Shown here piece after piece: positions 11,609 to 23,066 of a stretch of DNA of 64,000 bases. Position 1 is the first letter of the stretch; each line of letters begins with the position of its first letter. The stretch spans positions 3,888,515 to 3,952,514 of the forward strand of contig JADCRB010000013.1 in NCBI GenBank assembly GCA_021464245.1. Direction: 5' to 3'. The stretch comes from Carallia brachiata (lineage: Eukaryota; Streptophyta; Magnoliopsida; Malpighiales; Rhizophoraceae). Position numbers and translations under genes: made by a program. Under the pieces are notes generated by a model. It searched no databases. It saw only the letters and a list, made by a program, of their open reading frames with translations, and was not told the DNA's origin.

Positions 11609-12330
11609 GGCTTCATCTAGACTCAACTAATCTATCGCTATGGAGTCCCTCGATTCATCATCACTGATAATGGCAAGCAGTTCTACAACAGCTTGATCGA
11701 CAAGCTCTGCGAGAAATTCAAGTTCAAGCAGTACAAGTCATTCATGTACAATGCCCCGGCTAACGGCTTGGCCGAAGCATTCAACAAGACTTTATGCGAC
11801 CTATTGCGGAAGGTAGTCTCTAAATCAAAAAGAGATGGGCATGACAGAATTTCAGAGGCATTATGGGCGTATCGTACAACTTACCAGACTCCAACACAGG
11901 CGACGCCATACTCACTTGTTTATGTTGTCGAAGCAATACTGCCGTTAGAAACACAGATTCCATCTCTGTGCATGACTATTCTAGAAGGACTCACATAGAA
12001 GGAGAATGCTCACCTATGTCTGGATGAGTTAGAAGCCCTTGATGAAAGGAGACTCGAAACACAACAGCAACTCGAATGTTACCAAGCCCGGCTCACTAAC
12101 ACGTTCAACGACAGGGTCTGCCCTCGATCTTTTCAAGTTGAAAACCTTATTCTTGCAGTACGACGGCCCATCAACATGAAGCATCGCCCTGGTGACAAGC
12201 TTACTTCCAAATGAGACTGGTCATACTTAGTGCAGGAGGCCTATACTCACAATGCCTACATGCTGTCAGACTAAGAAGGCGTCTGAATGGGCCCGATCAA
12301 TGGTAAATTTCTGAAACAATATTACGTGTA
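11609..12330 (+). pseudogene. Ty3/gypsy integrase, partial
   Basis: This is the end of the integrase core and the C-terminal domain of a Tat element. IITDNGKQFYNSL (second catalytic Asp) and ANGLAEAFNKTLCDLLRKVV (catalytic Glu, DD35E spacing) are readable. Then come EALWAYRTTYQTPTQATPYS and the C-terminal segment ending GPINGKFLKQYYV. Internal stops occur at 11996-11998, near 12213 and near 12275, several of them Gln or Trp codons turned to stops. It is close to the frame at 31006-31835. Confidence 0.9.
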
Positions 12331-12700
12331 AATATGTTAAAAAAAGAAAATAAAAAAATCAGAAAAAAATCAGAAAAAAGCAAAAAAAAAAAATTCAGAA
12401 GTCTCGATTTGAAAGTCCAAGCGAAAATCCAAACCCAAACATTTGAGCCCAAATCAAAAAAACTCGAGCCCAAATCAAAAGCCTGAAAACTAAGTCCAGA
12501 TCCAAGATCCAAACACTCGACCCAAATCCAAAAGTCCAAGTCCAAAAACCTCAACACTCGACCCAAATCCAAAAATCCAAGTCTAGAAGCCCAAACACTC
12601 GACCCAAATCAAATCCAAAACTTGAAACCCAAAAATCTCAAGTTCAAGACACAAATCCAGATCCCAAGTTCAAAATCCAATCCAACTCCTAGTCTGCATG
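12331..12700 (+). repeat. Spacer with CACTCGACCCAAATCC repeats
   Basis: Low-complexity spacer between integrase and the homeobox gene, built from degenerate repeats of ACTCGACCCAAATCC and AAGTCCAAGTCC. The same spacer lies at about 30660-30960 in the other element. It is too degenerate to be coding. Confidence 0.75.
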
Positions 12701-12821
12701 AGTATAAACTGTGAACGACCCAAAAATATAAAAGCAACAAAGGGTTTGAGTCTGAAACCCAGTCTCAGTCTCAACCAATCTTCATCACATACCAGACCTT
12801 TGCTCCTCTGCTATAAGAAAG

Positions 12822-13449
12822 ATGGCACCAGTTGCAGAACCTCAAGACAAGGAAGAAGAAAGGTTACCCCGCACAAGGTGGCAGCCAACCATGACACAAC
12901 TACAAATTTTGGACGAAGTCTTCAACAATAATGGAGGTATTATTCCTAATATATTTCAGATTTATCAACTTGTCTTACGACTGTGTTCGCTTGGGGCGAT
13001 CAAAGGAAAAAAATGTGTTTTATTGGTTCCAGAATCGGAGAAGCAGAAAGAAACCAACACTGAGAACTGCTTTTTCTAAAACACAGTGTGCCGTTTCGAT
13101 AGTAGATCCCACCGGTAAAGCTTAACCGTCAAATGAAGCATGTATGAGTTCTACTACTGCAATGGTCTCTTCAGGCTATAACGATCAAAACCGTAGTCTG
13201 TGGGAGCATGCGTACTGGTCCTGGTGGTCTTACGGAGTCAGTTAAGGGTTCATCCCTCCTAAGTACTTAAGTTCAGGAGGGACTTTTCTAACAGAAAGAA
13301 GTCATTTCGGTGAAACTTTACTTCTCTTCCCAAAATATTCTAGCAGCATCAACCAGTCGGAAGGCTCCAACGACATCAACATCATCAGTCCACCAAACGA
13401 GGCCGAGCTTGACTTGGAGCTGCGCCTCGGGCCCCGCCAGGATGGCTGA
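12822..13449 (+). pseudogene. Retrotransposon-borne WUSCHEL-type homeobox gene, copy 2
   Basis: Encodes a WOX transcription factor of about 207 residues, colinear with 29907-30530. From ATG 12822 the frame reads MAPVAEPQDK, then the homeodomain from RTRWQPT through LQILDEVFNNNGGIIPN; helix 3 is NVFYWFQNRRSRKK (about 13010-13055). A one-base insertion in the A-run near 13005 shifts the frame inside the homeodomain. After it come TAA at 13124-13126 and TAA near 13243-13245. The WUS-box-like ETLLLFPKY is at about 13313-13339, and the EAR-like ELDLELRLGPRQDG precedes TGA at 13447-13449. A TATA-like TATAAAAG lies about 95 bp upstream. The Gln codon that is a stop in the other copy is intact here. 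WUS-clade members keep stem cells undifferentiated by repressing transcription; this copy is dead. Confidence 0.88.
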
Positions 13450-13679
13450 CAAGATAAGGTGCAACGACTTCTGCAGCACACGGTGACGACTTTCGTGAAA
13501 CGCGTCAGTCGCTGCCTCTTTTGTCTCTTATGCAGGAAAGGGACATGGATGAACCTACTCAATTCTGCGTACCTTTTTTTGACTTTTCCAAAAAAAAAAC
13601 TCTTTATTGTATGTATATATATCCTGCATGTCCAAGTTGTAATACTCACCCCTCAGCTCTTCTTTTTCTCAAAAAGAAA

Positions 13680-13946
13680 ATGGCTAGTCTCTACACTTGT
13701 CTCAGAAAGTTCTTTAATCAAGAAGGTGGAGGCGCACGAGCTAAGAAAATAAGAAGCAGTCCTCCTCTAGGGATTCCTAAAAGCCCTCGAAACTCAGTCT
13801 CCAACGTCATCGGTGTCATGGAGTTCCAACCACTCTCCTTAATTCACATTTACCACAGAGGGATGAGAAGCTGCAATCATCCTAATCTTCCTTTAGATGT
13901 GGCGACGTACGAGGAAGTTCCAACTACTCTCCTTACGTCGGAGTAG
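13680..13946 (+). pseudogene. Unknown small ORF downstream of WOX, copy 2
   Basis: ATG 13680 opens a frame beginning MASLYTCLRKFF that ends at TAG 13944-13946 after 88 residues. The equivalent codon in the other element (29339-29626) is CAG, so the product there is seven residues longer. The two copies match over the whole frame, including ARAKK, GIPKSPRNSVSN and YHRGMRSCN. It has Lys/Arg-rich and Ser/Pro-rich stretches but no domain I recognise. It may be a second captured host gene, an element-specific accessory gene, or chance. Confidence 0.5.
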
Positions 13947-14343
13947 ACTTGGGAATCATCACTTCAGTCAATCTCTCTGTGTGTCGGTCTTGAAGTTTCG
14001 GAGTGCTGGACCTTCCTCATGGGAAGCTTCAAGTTCTTTACCTACCGGATCATTCTCATCAGAGCTATGAAACTTTAAGACATATAAGAAATCTTTTGCG
14101 AGTTATGGAAGTTTGATCTCACCTGGAGTCAGAACGTCAATTTTTATATTGGCTAGGCTGCTAACTTTCTCAAAATTGTATCGGATTCCTAATACGATCC
14201 AATAATAGCAGACATAGTCAGAGTTAAAAGACTTCAACATTCAATGTTCATCAGAACATCTCAAGTTTCAAACTGGACTTCAAGATTCGGTGCAAATCAC
14301 ATTCCAAAAGTTCATCCTTACCTACCCTTGAAATGGGGGCATT

Positions 14344-15109
14344 TGTAAACGTGTTTAAAAAAAAAAAAGTCAAGTCACATTTGTCAGCGTTGCCAATTTC
14401 AAAATTGGCAACGCTGACGCGGAAGAAATATTTTCTTCTTTCCCATATGATTTTCACATGGGAAAGGAGCCCTATAAATAGGCCCCTGCCCCTCAGTTCA
14501 AAACATATTCAGAAAATTTATAAACAGAAAAATCCAAAGAATTTGCGAGAAAAAGAAAATTTTGAAAATCTCTCAAGAAAATTTCTCTTTTCCTACGTGT
14601 TTTTACTTTGCAGTATACTCTCCTAACTCCTTTTTTAGAGATATTTCAGGGATAAATCTAAAAAAATTTGTTGTTTCCATTTCTAAGGTTATTTTTTGAT
14701 TTATATTCTCTGATCGTTTTATATCTGAATTTGTGAGAATATAGATCTGAAAATATCAAAATATTGCAAATCCGGCTGGGATCAAGTCTCATATGGCCCT
14801 CAGTAAAGTTCAGGCAGCTCATCGGAGAACAAGTTCCTTCGATCCTCGGTGAAATTAAGCCAGGTCGGCTTTGATCAGGTCTCTGTGATTCTTAACCGTA
14901 GTCTAAACGTCCAAACCAGATCCAGTTTTAGTCTACCCAGATAAAGCTGTGAAAATTATTTCTGTCAAGATTAAGTTCGTGCAGCCCTTGATGGAGTCAA
15001 AAAAGGAACACTAATCAGAGGAATCACGAAGAGCGACCCCACGTAAATTTTCTTTATTTTAAATTTTTATTTGTAATTTATTTTTGTATTTTTAAGCGTA
15101 AATGTTACA
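14344..15109 (+). repeat. 3' LTR of Tat element copy 2
   Basis: 766 bp starting TGTAAACG and ending GTTACA. It carries an intact TATA box CTATAAATAGG at about 14473-14483 and a GC-rich inverted pair GCGTTGCCAATTTTC/AAATTGGCAACGC near 14388-14416. It is homologous in reverse complement to 28140-28963 and 33558-34374. Confidence 0.9.
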
Positions 15110-15640
15110 GATCTGAAATTTACCCGTTACACATCCATCTGCTATAAATCCCAGCAGTCTGGCCAGCACAACATCATTAAAGCCAACAACCCAAATGGCC
15201 CCCAAGGCAATTGTGATCATGTAGAAATGCCATTTGAGGAAGAATCCAAAGCTGAGGTCCATTAGCTTTAGCCAAAGATAACCTCTTTGATCCGACTCCT
15301 TATGTCATTGAACAAAGCATTCAGTCCCAGCTTCAATCCTTTTTTCAGGATAAGTAAATCAGGCTACGATCACCACCTTGGATTCACCTTCAACAATTAG
15401 TTTCCAACCTTATGGCTCTCACTCCATTGAGACCGTAGAGCATCTGAGATTTTTAATTTATTTGTTAGTGAGTATAATTTACTTATAATTTTATACCGTA
15501 TAATAAATGAGATAACTTAAAAAATATTAAAAAAATATATAAAAATTGATTTGTGAAGTTTAAAGTGAATTATTCTAAAAAAATAATGAATACCTAATTT
15601 TTAATTCTGTCAAATTAATTCGGGCTAGCCACCCTATAGG
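15110..15640. other. Unassigned stretch after the LTR
   Basis: 15110-15430 is less AT-rich than its surroundings and has a partial frame reading IEQSIQSQLQSFFQDK then RSPPWIHLQQLVSNLM. This has the look of a degraded retroelement gag, but I cannot assign it. 15430-15640 is AT-rich with nothing visible. Confidence 0.3.
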
Positions 15641-17770
15641 CCACAACATATACAGTAAAACAGGCATTTTACCCTAGCAACTTGGCCTCTTAGTACTCCT
15701 TCAATCTGATCTGCTGGTACTGTCCTTCCCGAAATTCAAAGTGCACCCTCCCTCTTCTGACAACGATTAGTCAACTGCAAAGATAATAATGAAATTATGT
15801 TGTAGCCTCTCTACATATTATATTGTTCCGATGAGTATAATAGTATATGTGTTGTTGTTGTTGCAACATTAATATCATGTGTTGGCATGAACTACCCAAT
15901 AAAATAATTTTCTTATTTCACTTAAATTCCTCTTTGCCCTTCCAGCCTTTAAACCTGAAACTTTCAAATGGATCATTAATTAGTTCTTAGTTGCTAGAGT
16001 TTACTTACAAAAAAAACACATTTTGCATTGAAAATAAGTTCTTGGATCGATGAAAGAGAGTATACTGGCCAATTCAAACCAAACAATTATTAAATAAATA
16101 AATCTACTTCACAAACTTTCTAACTCAAAATAAAGGTCAACGTAAATAGGGCTCCAATTGTAGGAGCCGCACCCCCAGGCGGGGGAGATGCCGGCCCACT
16201 GTTGGAGAGGACTGATGAGTGGCACCTCCCAAAAATACTAAGAGGGCCGGTGGGGGCTACCCACTCTTTCCCAAAGTGATCCAAAGTAAGTAAAAGCAAA
16301 AAAAAAAAGATACCTTTTTTCTCAAAAAAAAAAACGAGAGCGATTATCAACATCTGTTAGTTCAAATGAAGAGTAGTTTGATTTTCTTAGATAAAATTTC
16401 AGTTTGAGTCTTGCGTATAAAAAAATAGCGCTGAGAGAACTTTACCCCTACTGAGTTCACCCAAGTCGAACTGAATTAATTAGAATCCAATAAATTTCTA
16501 GATACCAGAACTTTCAAACCAAAAAAAATGGGAGCGACTGCTAAGAAAACATACCGCAGTATTCATTACTACAATATTTTTTTAGACCTACTAGATTAGT
16601 TCAGCTGATAATAAGAGCTTCGTCTCTATTTTAAAAAGTTTAAAAGTTTAAGTTTTATAAGTAATTATTTTTAATATGTGATATATAAATTTAATATAAA
16701 TTTTTTTTGAGACATATGATATTCTTAAACATTAGACTGAAGCAACTTTCTTTTACCTAAATTTTTATTCATAAAAAATAATAATAATAATATTTTTATT
16801 TTTTAAAAAAATTAAAATTTATATATAGATAGATATAATTTTTTTTTATTTAAAAAAAGCCTGCCACAACTGGCAGGTCATAACTATTCTTTCAAACGCC
16901 TTTCACTTAATCTTGTATTAAGATATATGTATTTACTTAAAACATTGCTCAAACATTGCCGTTGCCCAAACTTAAAAACTGCAAAACTATTATCTTCTAG
17001 CGTGGCTTTGTTGTCAGTTACAAATACTGGAGAAAATAGTACGGTAGGAAATCATTAGGTATAATTTAGTGGCACTAAATATATAACTTATCGCGAGATG
17101 TAGGGTTTTAACTCTAAAACCCTATTAATAAAATCTCTCTCCACACTCCAACGAAACAAAAATAGATAAATAAATAAAAGTAAGTTAAGGTTGAAATCTT
17201 ACCTTTATATGGTTATTTTTAAACCGTATCTCCAAAAGAGAATTTAGGTTGGTTTTCAAAGAGGGAATTTGGAATTGCTTCTCTACAGTAAAGTAGATGG
17301 ACGTGTTGAACACTCTTCACGTTCAAATCATGGAATAAATTAAATGAAAAATAGATTGTGTTATACGCACTGTATTTTCAACATCAAACTGAAATTACTG
17401 GCAATTTTCCTTCACTTGCTAAGTTGACCAACCGTGAAGATGTATTGCAATGAGGTATGATTTTTTCTTATTACCAAACAAAACTCCATAGTTACGCCGC
17501 TGACACAACGATCTAGAAAGGTCGATTATACTTTTTTTATAAATCCCTCTCTTTGTGTGCCTTTACTTAAATTATCAACTTTGCTAACCGCAACGTATCA
17601 AATCACATTAAAAAACAATGAAACCTACAAGGTCACGGCATGCTCAAATATCTCTTATGCTAGCTATGTTAGACAATCTATGTAACTTAAACAAACATTG
17701 TCCAAATATTGTCTTTGCCCAAACTCACAGCAAAACTGCAAAAATATTATCTTCTAGCGTGGCTGGCCTG
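15641..17770. other. Intergenic DNA upstream of DFR
   Basis: No gene is seen. A GC-rich patch at 16155-16260 has palindromic GGGGGAGATGCCGGCC-type sequence without an identifiable product. 16584-16660 resembles a decayed SINE head (AGTTCAGCTGATAATAAGAG). Long A/T runs occur around 16780-16860. Confidence 0.4.
16938..17768 (+). repeat. 70-bp direct repeat pair upstream of DFR
   Basis: The segment at 16938-17012 (TGCCCAAACT through ATTATCTTCTAGCGTGGCT) recurs at 17693-17768 with few changes, 755 bp apart. It is a local duplication or the ends of a decayed element. Confidence 0.7.
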
Positions 17771-18033
17771 CAAATTGACCGACGGATATACTAATTAAGC
17801 TGCTAGATGGTGGCAGAGCATATCAAATTGACCAACGGATAGTAATTAGCCGGTAACAGTTACCTTTCCACGTGCCAGGGCTGGTCGCTAGCGGTCGGGA
17901 TTCAAGTGAAATTGTCCTATTTAAGCAGCTAAGCAGGATGGCAAGCTCCAACAGACAGCCGCGCAGTTACTTTTTATTTTAAGGATCATTTGTTGCCAAA
18001 AAAAAAAAGACAAAAAAAAAAAACAAAATACAA
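17771..18033 (+). promoter_or_regulatory. Putative DFR promoter and 5' UTR
   Basis: A palindromic G-box CACGTG lies at 17869-17874, the class of site bound by bHLH partners of anthocyanin MYBs. A MYB-type CAGTTA is at about 17857. A TATA-like TATTTAAG is at about 17919, some 115 bp before the ATG. Two near-direct repeats of AAATTGACCRACGGATA (about 17775 and 17827) include ACCAAC, similar to MYB-recognised AC elements. The assignment rests on motif recognition and position. Confidence 0.5.
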
Positions 18034-21000
18034 ATGGGTTCACAAGTTGAGGTTGTCTGCGTGACTGGTGCGGCTGGTTTCGTTGGTTCATGGCTGATCA
18101 TGAGACTGCTGGAGAAAGGTTACACTGTTAGAGCCACTGTCAGAGACCCTGGTCGGTGCCATCTTCCTTTTTCTGAACATTTGGTTTTTTACTGCATGAC
18201 ATGCATGCATGCAATCTGATTAATTGATATGAGTAAATATATATACACGCCTTTCCCTGTCAGAGGTGCATAAAGGACCTTCCTGCTCTTTTCAATGGCA
18301 GCATAAAAGGCATTACCTAATCTCTTACCCAGTTAAAATTGTACAATGACTAATTTTCTTACTTACATAAACCTCATATTCTTTCTCAAAATTAAAATTC
18401 GACACTTTTAAAATAGAGATATAAGTTTTCAGTTGTGGAGTGCTTGGTAGTGACTTTAGTGAATCTTCTTAGCTGATGGTTATTAAATGTAGAACAGAGA
18501 AAGTGGAACGCAAAAAATTGCTTGTTTTCCAGTGATATTTGAAACCAAGTGCAGGAATTTACTTTCCTAATTATTATTCTTTTAATATGTATGTGAGCAG
18601 TGTTGGTCTTTTAATCTTGGATGGGTTTGTGTTTGGGTTGGCAGATAATTTGGCGAAGGTGAAGCACTTGTTAGATTTGCCTAATGCAAAGACACACCTG
18701 ACTCTGTGGAAGGCTGATCTTGCCATTGAAGGAAGCTTTGATGAGGCCATAAAAGGGTGCACTGGTGTTTTCCACGTTGCTACACCAATGGATTTTGAGT
18801 CCAAAGACCCTGAGGTATATAATATATTATCATGATTCCATGTCCATACAAATATAAAATTAACGAGGAAACATAGTTTATTTATACAAGAGGGCTCTAC
18901 TTCAAATAAAAATTAATAAAATAGATATATGTGATGTAAACTCACATGTAAGTAAAAGTAGTAAGCACATTGTGCAAAATAAAAAGCACGTTGTGCAAAA
19001 TACTGAAATTTTCTTTCTCAAAAAGAAATTGATAACCAAACTGAGCTAATTTAAAAAATGAAAGTAAATTCCTAGATAAGAATGAAATATGAAAAGTGTT
19101 TAGATTGAATCGTGTAGTAAGAGGTCGAATTAAATTGTCAAGCAAGTGCAAAAGTTGACCTCTACAATTAAAAGTTTAGCTAATGTCATTACAAAATGTA
19201 TACTATATTCAAGGGAAGCTTGTGCTCAGATCTTTTGCTTCCTAATATATTATCTGTCGCAAGAAACCTAAAACTTGTGGTCCTAAATACTCATGGCAGG
19301 AATACTTAGAAATCATAGTCGTTTGATGGGGATTACTGGATCTAGTCTCTTATCCTTCTTAGGAACCTTCCAAGGAGAGGAGCAGTCAATTTTGGGGTCC
19401 TATTATATATACACAAAAGTTTGATAGAAAATGACAATGAAGACACATTATTTGAATATGAACTGTTAACTGTATTGGACTCACCATTCAATCAATAATT
19501 AAAATTTAAATTATAGACTTACGTTATTATTTTGTGTTAAATTTTTGTGTTCATATATTATTTTCCCTAAGTTTTGTTGACTTTCATGTCTGTCAATTTT
19601 GTTGCTAACGTGAAGTATTGGAACACAACATATCTATCTTTGGTTCAAACGAAATTATGAGCATGAAGTGAAGTAAAGTTTAATAAGCAATTGCTATAAC
19701 AATTATTTAATTGATTAGAAGGCCACCGCTAGACTTTAATAAGGCAACAAGATAAGAAAAAATAACCTCCTCTGTCTCTATAGATCCTTTTCATTCAAAT
19801 TTCATACATTTGAATATAAAAATTTTTAAATCCTAATTGATGTTAACAATGCTATGAAAGGATTGTCAGTGATTATTAAACTTTGTTGCTAAAACATATT
19901 AAAGTTTGCCGTCAATCGTGTAGTCTTATAATAGAGTTTCCAAATTCTCACCCCAATAACTATGATTTAGACTATATAAATTACCACGGTAAAATATCAC
20001 TTTACAGGTCGTATTACCATGAAATGACTAGATTTGTATAAAAAAATTAAATTGGGCTACCAATGTTCACCTAACTTAAAAATTTTTAGTATGTTTTTGA
20101 AGAATATGCCAAAATTTTGAAAATAATTTAAAATATCTTTTATTGATCTCACTTCCAAAATTTTGTGTTATATTTTCTGTCTCACGAACCACTTTCCTCT
20201 TAAAGGAGAAAATTCTTGCAGGGATAAAACTAATTGTTGCCTAGGATATCAATTATTGGCAAATACATGTTCGCCAGCCAAAACTTATGTTGTGACTTGC
20301 AAAATTCACCAAATTTGATTTCTTAAACTGCAGAATGAGGTGATCAAGCCAACAATAAATGGAATGTTAAGCATAATGAAATCATGTGTTAATGCAAAAA
20401 CAGTTCGTAGGCTGGTATTCACATCATCGGCTGGAGCTGTGAGAATGCAAGGATATGAGAGGAAGGTGTACGATGAAAGCTGCTGGAGCAACGTTGAATT
20501 TTGCCGGGAAAAGAAAATGACTGGATGGGTCAGTATATAAATACAATATATCACAATTTCATTTTCTTCTCTAGATTATTTTCACATCGGTTCTCTATAT
20601 TGTATATACTTACCTGTCCATCGCAAAAAGACGGTGCAATGACATCAAATTGATTGTCCAATAGATTTTTTTTTAATTAATTGATTTCGACTGAGGCTGA
20701 ACATGTTAGTTGTTTCTGATTATATAAATTATTTAAGCTCACCCAGTTTAGTTCACTTGCGTAGCATGCCTATCACAACTTTTGCTTGAAGATTGAATGG
20801 CAATTTTCTAGCTAGCTAGTTCGCAAGCAAGATTAATTATTTAGTCTAAGTTTCTAGATCATGATAATTGGGACTAGTGTTTTTTTTTTTTAAGTATTTG
20901 AAAAATTATCAAATCATTGACATTTCTTACTTATTATGATTAAATCCAAATTTATGGATGTAAGAATAATTAAAGCTTTACTAACGTCTGTTGACTCGAG

Positions 21001-23066
21001 TAGTAAGGGACTTGACACTTTTTAAATAAGGTCTCTGGTTCAACCCTGTAAATAGAAAGAACACACTGAGAGAGCCGCCCTCATAATAAGCCCGACAATG
21101 CTTGAACTATAATAGTCAGAGGTCCAAAAGACTTTCGGATGCCAAGAGACTCACCAAAAAAAGAATAATTAATACTTCACTACGTAATTTAATTTTATAC
21201 AGTGTTAAAGTAGTTATGCAATTCAAAGCAAGAGTGAATATTATTACACTGCCAGAGAAGTTAGAATTAAGAGGATGGTTTAGTAGTTGTGTTGTGGTTG
21301 GCTGCACATATATATTATTATATGTACATGGCTGATTATATTATATGTCATATTTGGTATTTAGCCTAGCTTTCCCAGCATCTAGAAGTCGTGTTTACTT
21401 ATTGAAAAAGGACTAATTTGTCTTCGCTGTATATTGCTTATCCAAGGCTTTTTACCTTCTTATTGGTCATGGAAAATAGATTTGTAAGAGGTTTTTGATT
21501 AAGTTGATGCTCCAGAAAACCATTATTCAAAAATTTTTAATTATTGATTGTATAAAACATTACTAATTTTACCTAGCAACAAATTAACCATACAATTTTT
21601 TAACAACATTTAACAATTTATCTTTTTTTTTATTTCAATCATTCAACAGTCTATTGCACTTTATTATCTACGTAAATTTTGCTGTCTAGCATTTCTTAAA
21701 TAATTATTCAATCGGAAAATGACACATACATATTAAATTCTAGTGTTAGGTACGCCCTACTTTTCAATACATTATCGATGCCTTTCTGTTTTCACCAAAA
21801 GTAAGAACTGTTAAAGCAAACATAAGGCACAAACTCACTAAAAAATGAAAGTCAATTTAGAAATCCCCGAATTTTGAATCTCTTTACTTGTATTTGAAGA
21901 CTCGTGACAGTAGATCTATGTTTATAATTAAAAATTTGTCTGATAAGTAATCCTAAAAAATGGTAATCGAAATTTTCTTTGTGGGTTTTGAGCAGATGTA
22001 TTTTGTTTCCAAGACACTGGCGGAGCAGGCGGCATGGAAATTTGCTGAAGAGAATAACATTGATTTCATTACAATCATACCAACACTTGTAGTTGGACCC
22101 TTTCTCAATCCATCTATGCCACCGAGTCTCATAACAGCGCTATCGCCGTTAACAGGTACATAGTCCCCGGCCGGGCGACCATCCCTTGCAGCCATTTTCC
22201 TATAATCAATTGAAGAATATCAGTCTCTCTAGACTAGCTAAAATAACATACTAATACTTTGGCATTTCCTTTTTTTTTTTTTTTATGTGTGTTGTGTGTG
22301 CAGGAAATGAAGCCCACTATCATATTATAACTCAATGTCAATTTGTGCACTTGGACGATCTCTGCAATGCACATGTTTATCTCTATGAGTATCCTGAGGC
22401 AAAAGGGCGATACGTTTGTTCCTCCCACGATGCCAGCATTCTTGATGTTGCGAAACTGCTTAGGGAAAAATACCCGGAATATAATGTTCCGACAAAGTAA
22501 TAATGTCTCACCTATTTGCCCTTAAAAAAAAATAATGCCTCACCTAATTTTTTGTTTTTTTTGTCGTAAGAGCAAAGTGTACCGGCCGACAAAAAGGGGC
22601 TGATCATGACCCCAAGGCTGATCTAGCAGTGGGGTCCATTTATTTGAAACATTAAAATAATTTTTTTTAAAATTAAATTTTAATTTTATTTTAAATATAT
22701 TTAATAATATCTTAAATTTAATATATATATATATATATATATATATTATTAAAAAAATTCTGTTGAAGTCGAGAGACTGTCGACACCCTTTTGTCGGACT
22801 ATTAATCTTTTTGTTCTTTTCTAAATGGTCAAAATCATACTATGGTGACTTAATGTTCTTGTACATAAATGTTCACGTTGTTGTGCAGATTTCAAGGGGT
22901 TGATGACAAACTGGAGATTGTCTCTTTCTCATCCAAAAAGCTCAGGGATACTGGGTTTCAGTTCAAGTATAGCTTGGAGGACATGTACACTGGAGCTGTT
23001 GACACGTGCAAAGCCAAAGGATTGCTTCCTGTTCCCAATGGAGAACAAGCTAATGGCACCAACTAA
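18034..23066 (+). CDS. DFR: Dihydroflavonol 4-reductase, six exons
   Basis: NADPH-dependent short-chain reductase that converts dihydroflavonols to leucoanthocyanidins for anthocyanin and proanthocyanidin synthesis; cytosolic or ER-associated. Exons: 18034-18151, 18645-18814, 20334-20528, 21996-22155, 22304-22496, 22889-23066. All introns are GT-AG and phases join cleanly into 1014 nt, 337 residues, a normal DFR length. The Rossmann motif [11 protein letters not shown] lies near residues 10-20 and RATVRDP (NADPH phosphate contact) near 35-40. Catalytic residues Ser128 (VFTSSAG), Tyr163 and Lys167 (MYFVSK) are present. Position 133, Asn or Asp in ordinary DFRs and in contact with the flavonoid B-ring, is Arg ([18 protein letters not shown]). 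No lesion is seen. The start is the first ATG after an A-rich leader. A DFR-like paralogue with altered substrate use is possible. Confidence 0.93.
20985..21180 (+). repeat. SINE-like, tRNA-derived repeat in DFR intron 3
   Basis: An A-box-like TGACTCGAGTAGTAAGG at about 20992-21008 and a B-box-like GGTTCAACC at 21037-21045 sit at tRNA-type spacing, as in plant SINEs. The boundaries are approximate and no TSD was determined. Confidence 0.45.

Larger units (their letters stand above)
11609..15109 (+). mobile_element. Tat-lineage Ty3/gypsy element, 5'-truncated, carrying a WOX gene
   Basis: The element starts abruptly inside the integrase core (ATCTATCGCTATGG) and runs through the integrase C-terminus, a repetitive spacer, a WUSCHEL-type homeobox gene, a second small ORF, a polypurine tract (GAAATGGGGGCATT, 14330-14343) and one LTR (14344-15109). 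Every part is colinear with the element at 28140-34374 read on its coding strand, so both belong to one family. No 5' LTR, gag, RT or RNase H is present. There is no TSD because the left end is truncated. Confidence 0.9.

Noticed and set aside
16120..16353. 77-codon minus frame with PPPGG stretch
   Set aside because: No domain. It arises from a GC-rich patch flanked by homopolymers; not a supportable gene.
18539..18835. Continuous frame around DFR exon 2
   Set aside because: The true exon starts at 18645 after an AG and ends at 18814 before GT; the rest is intron read-through.
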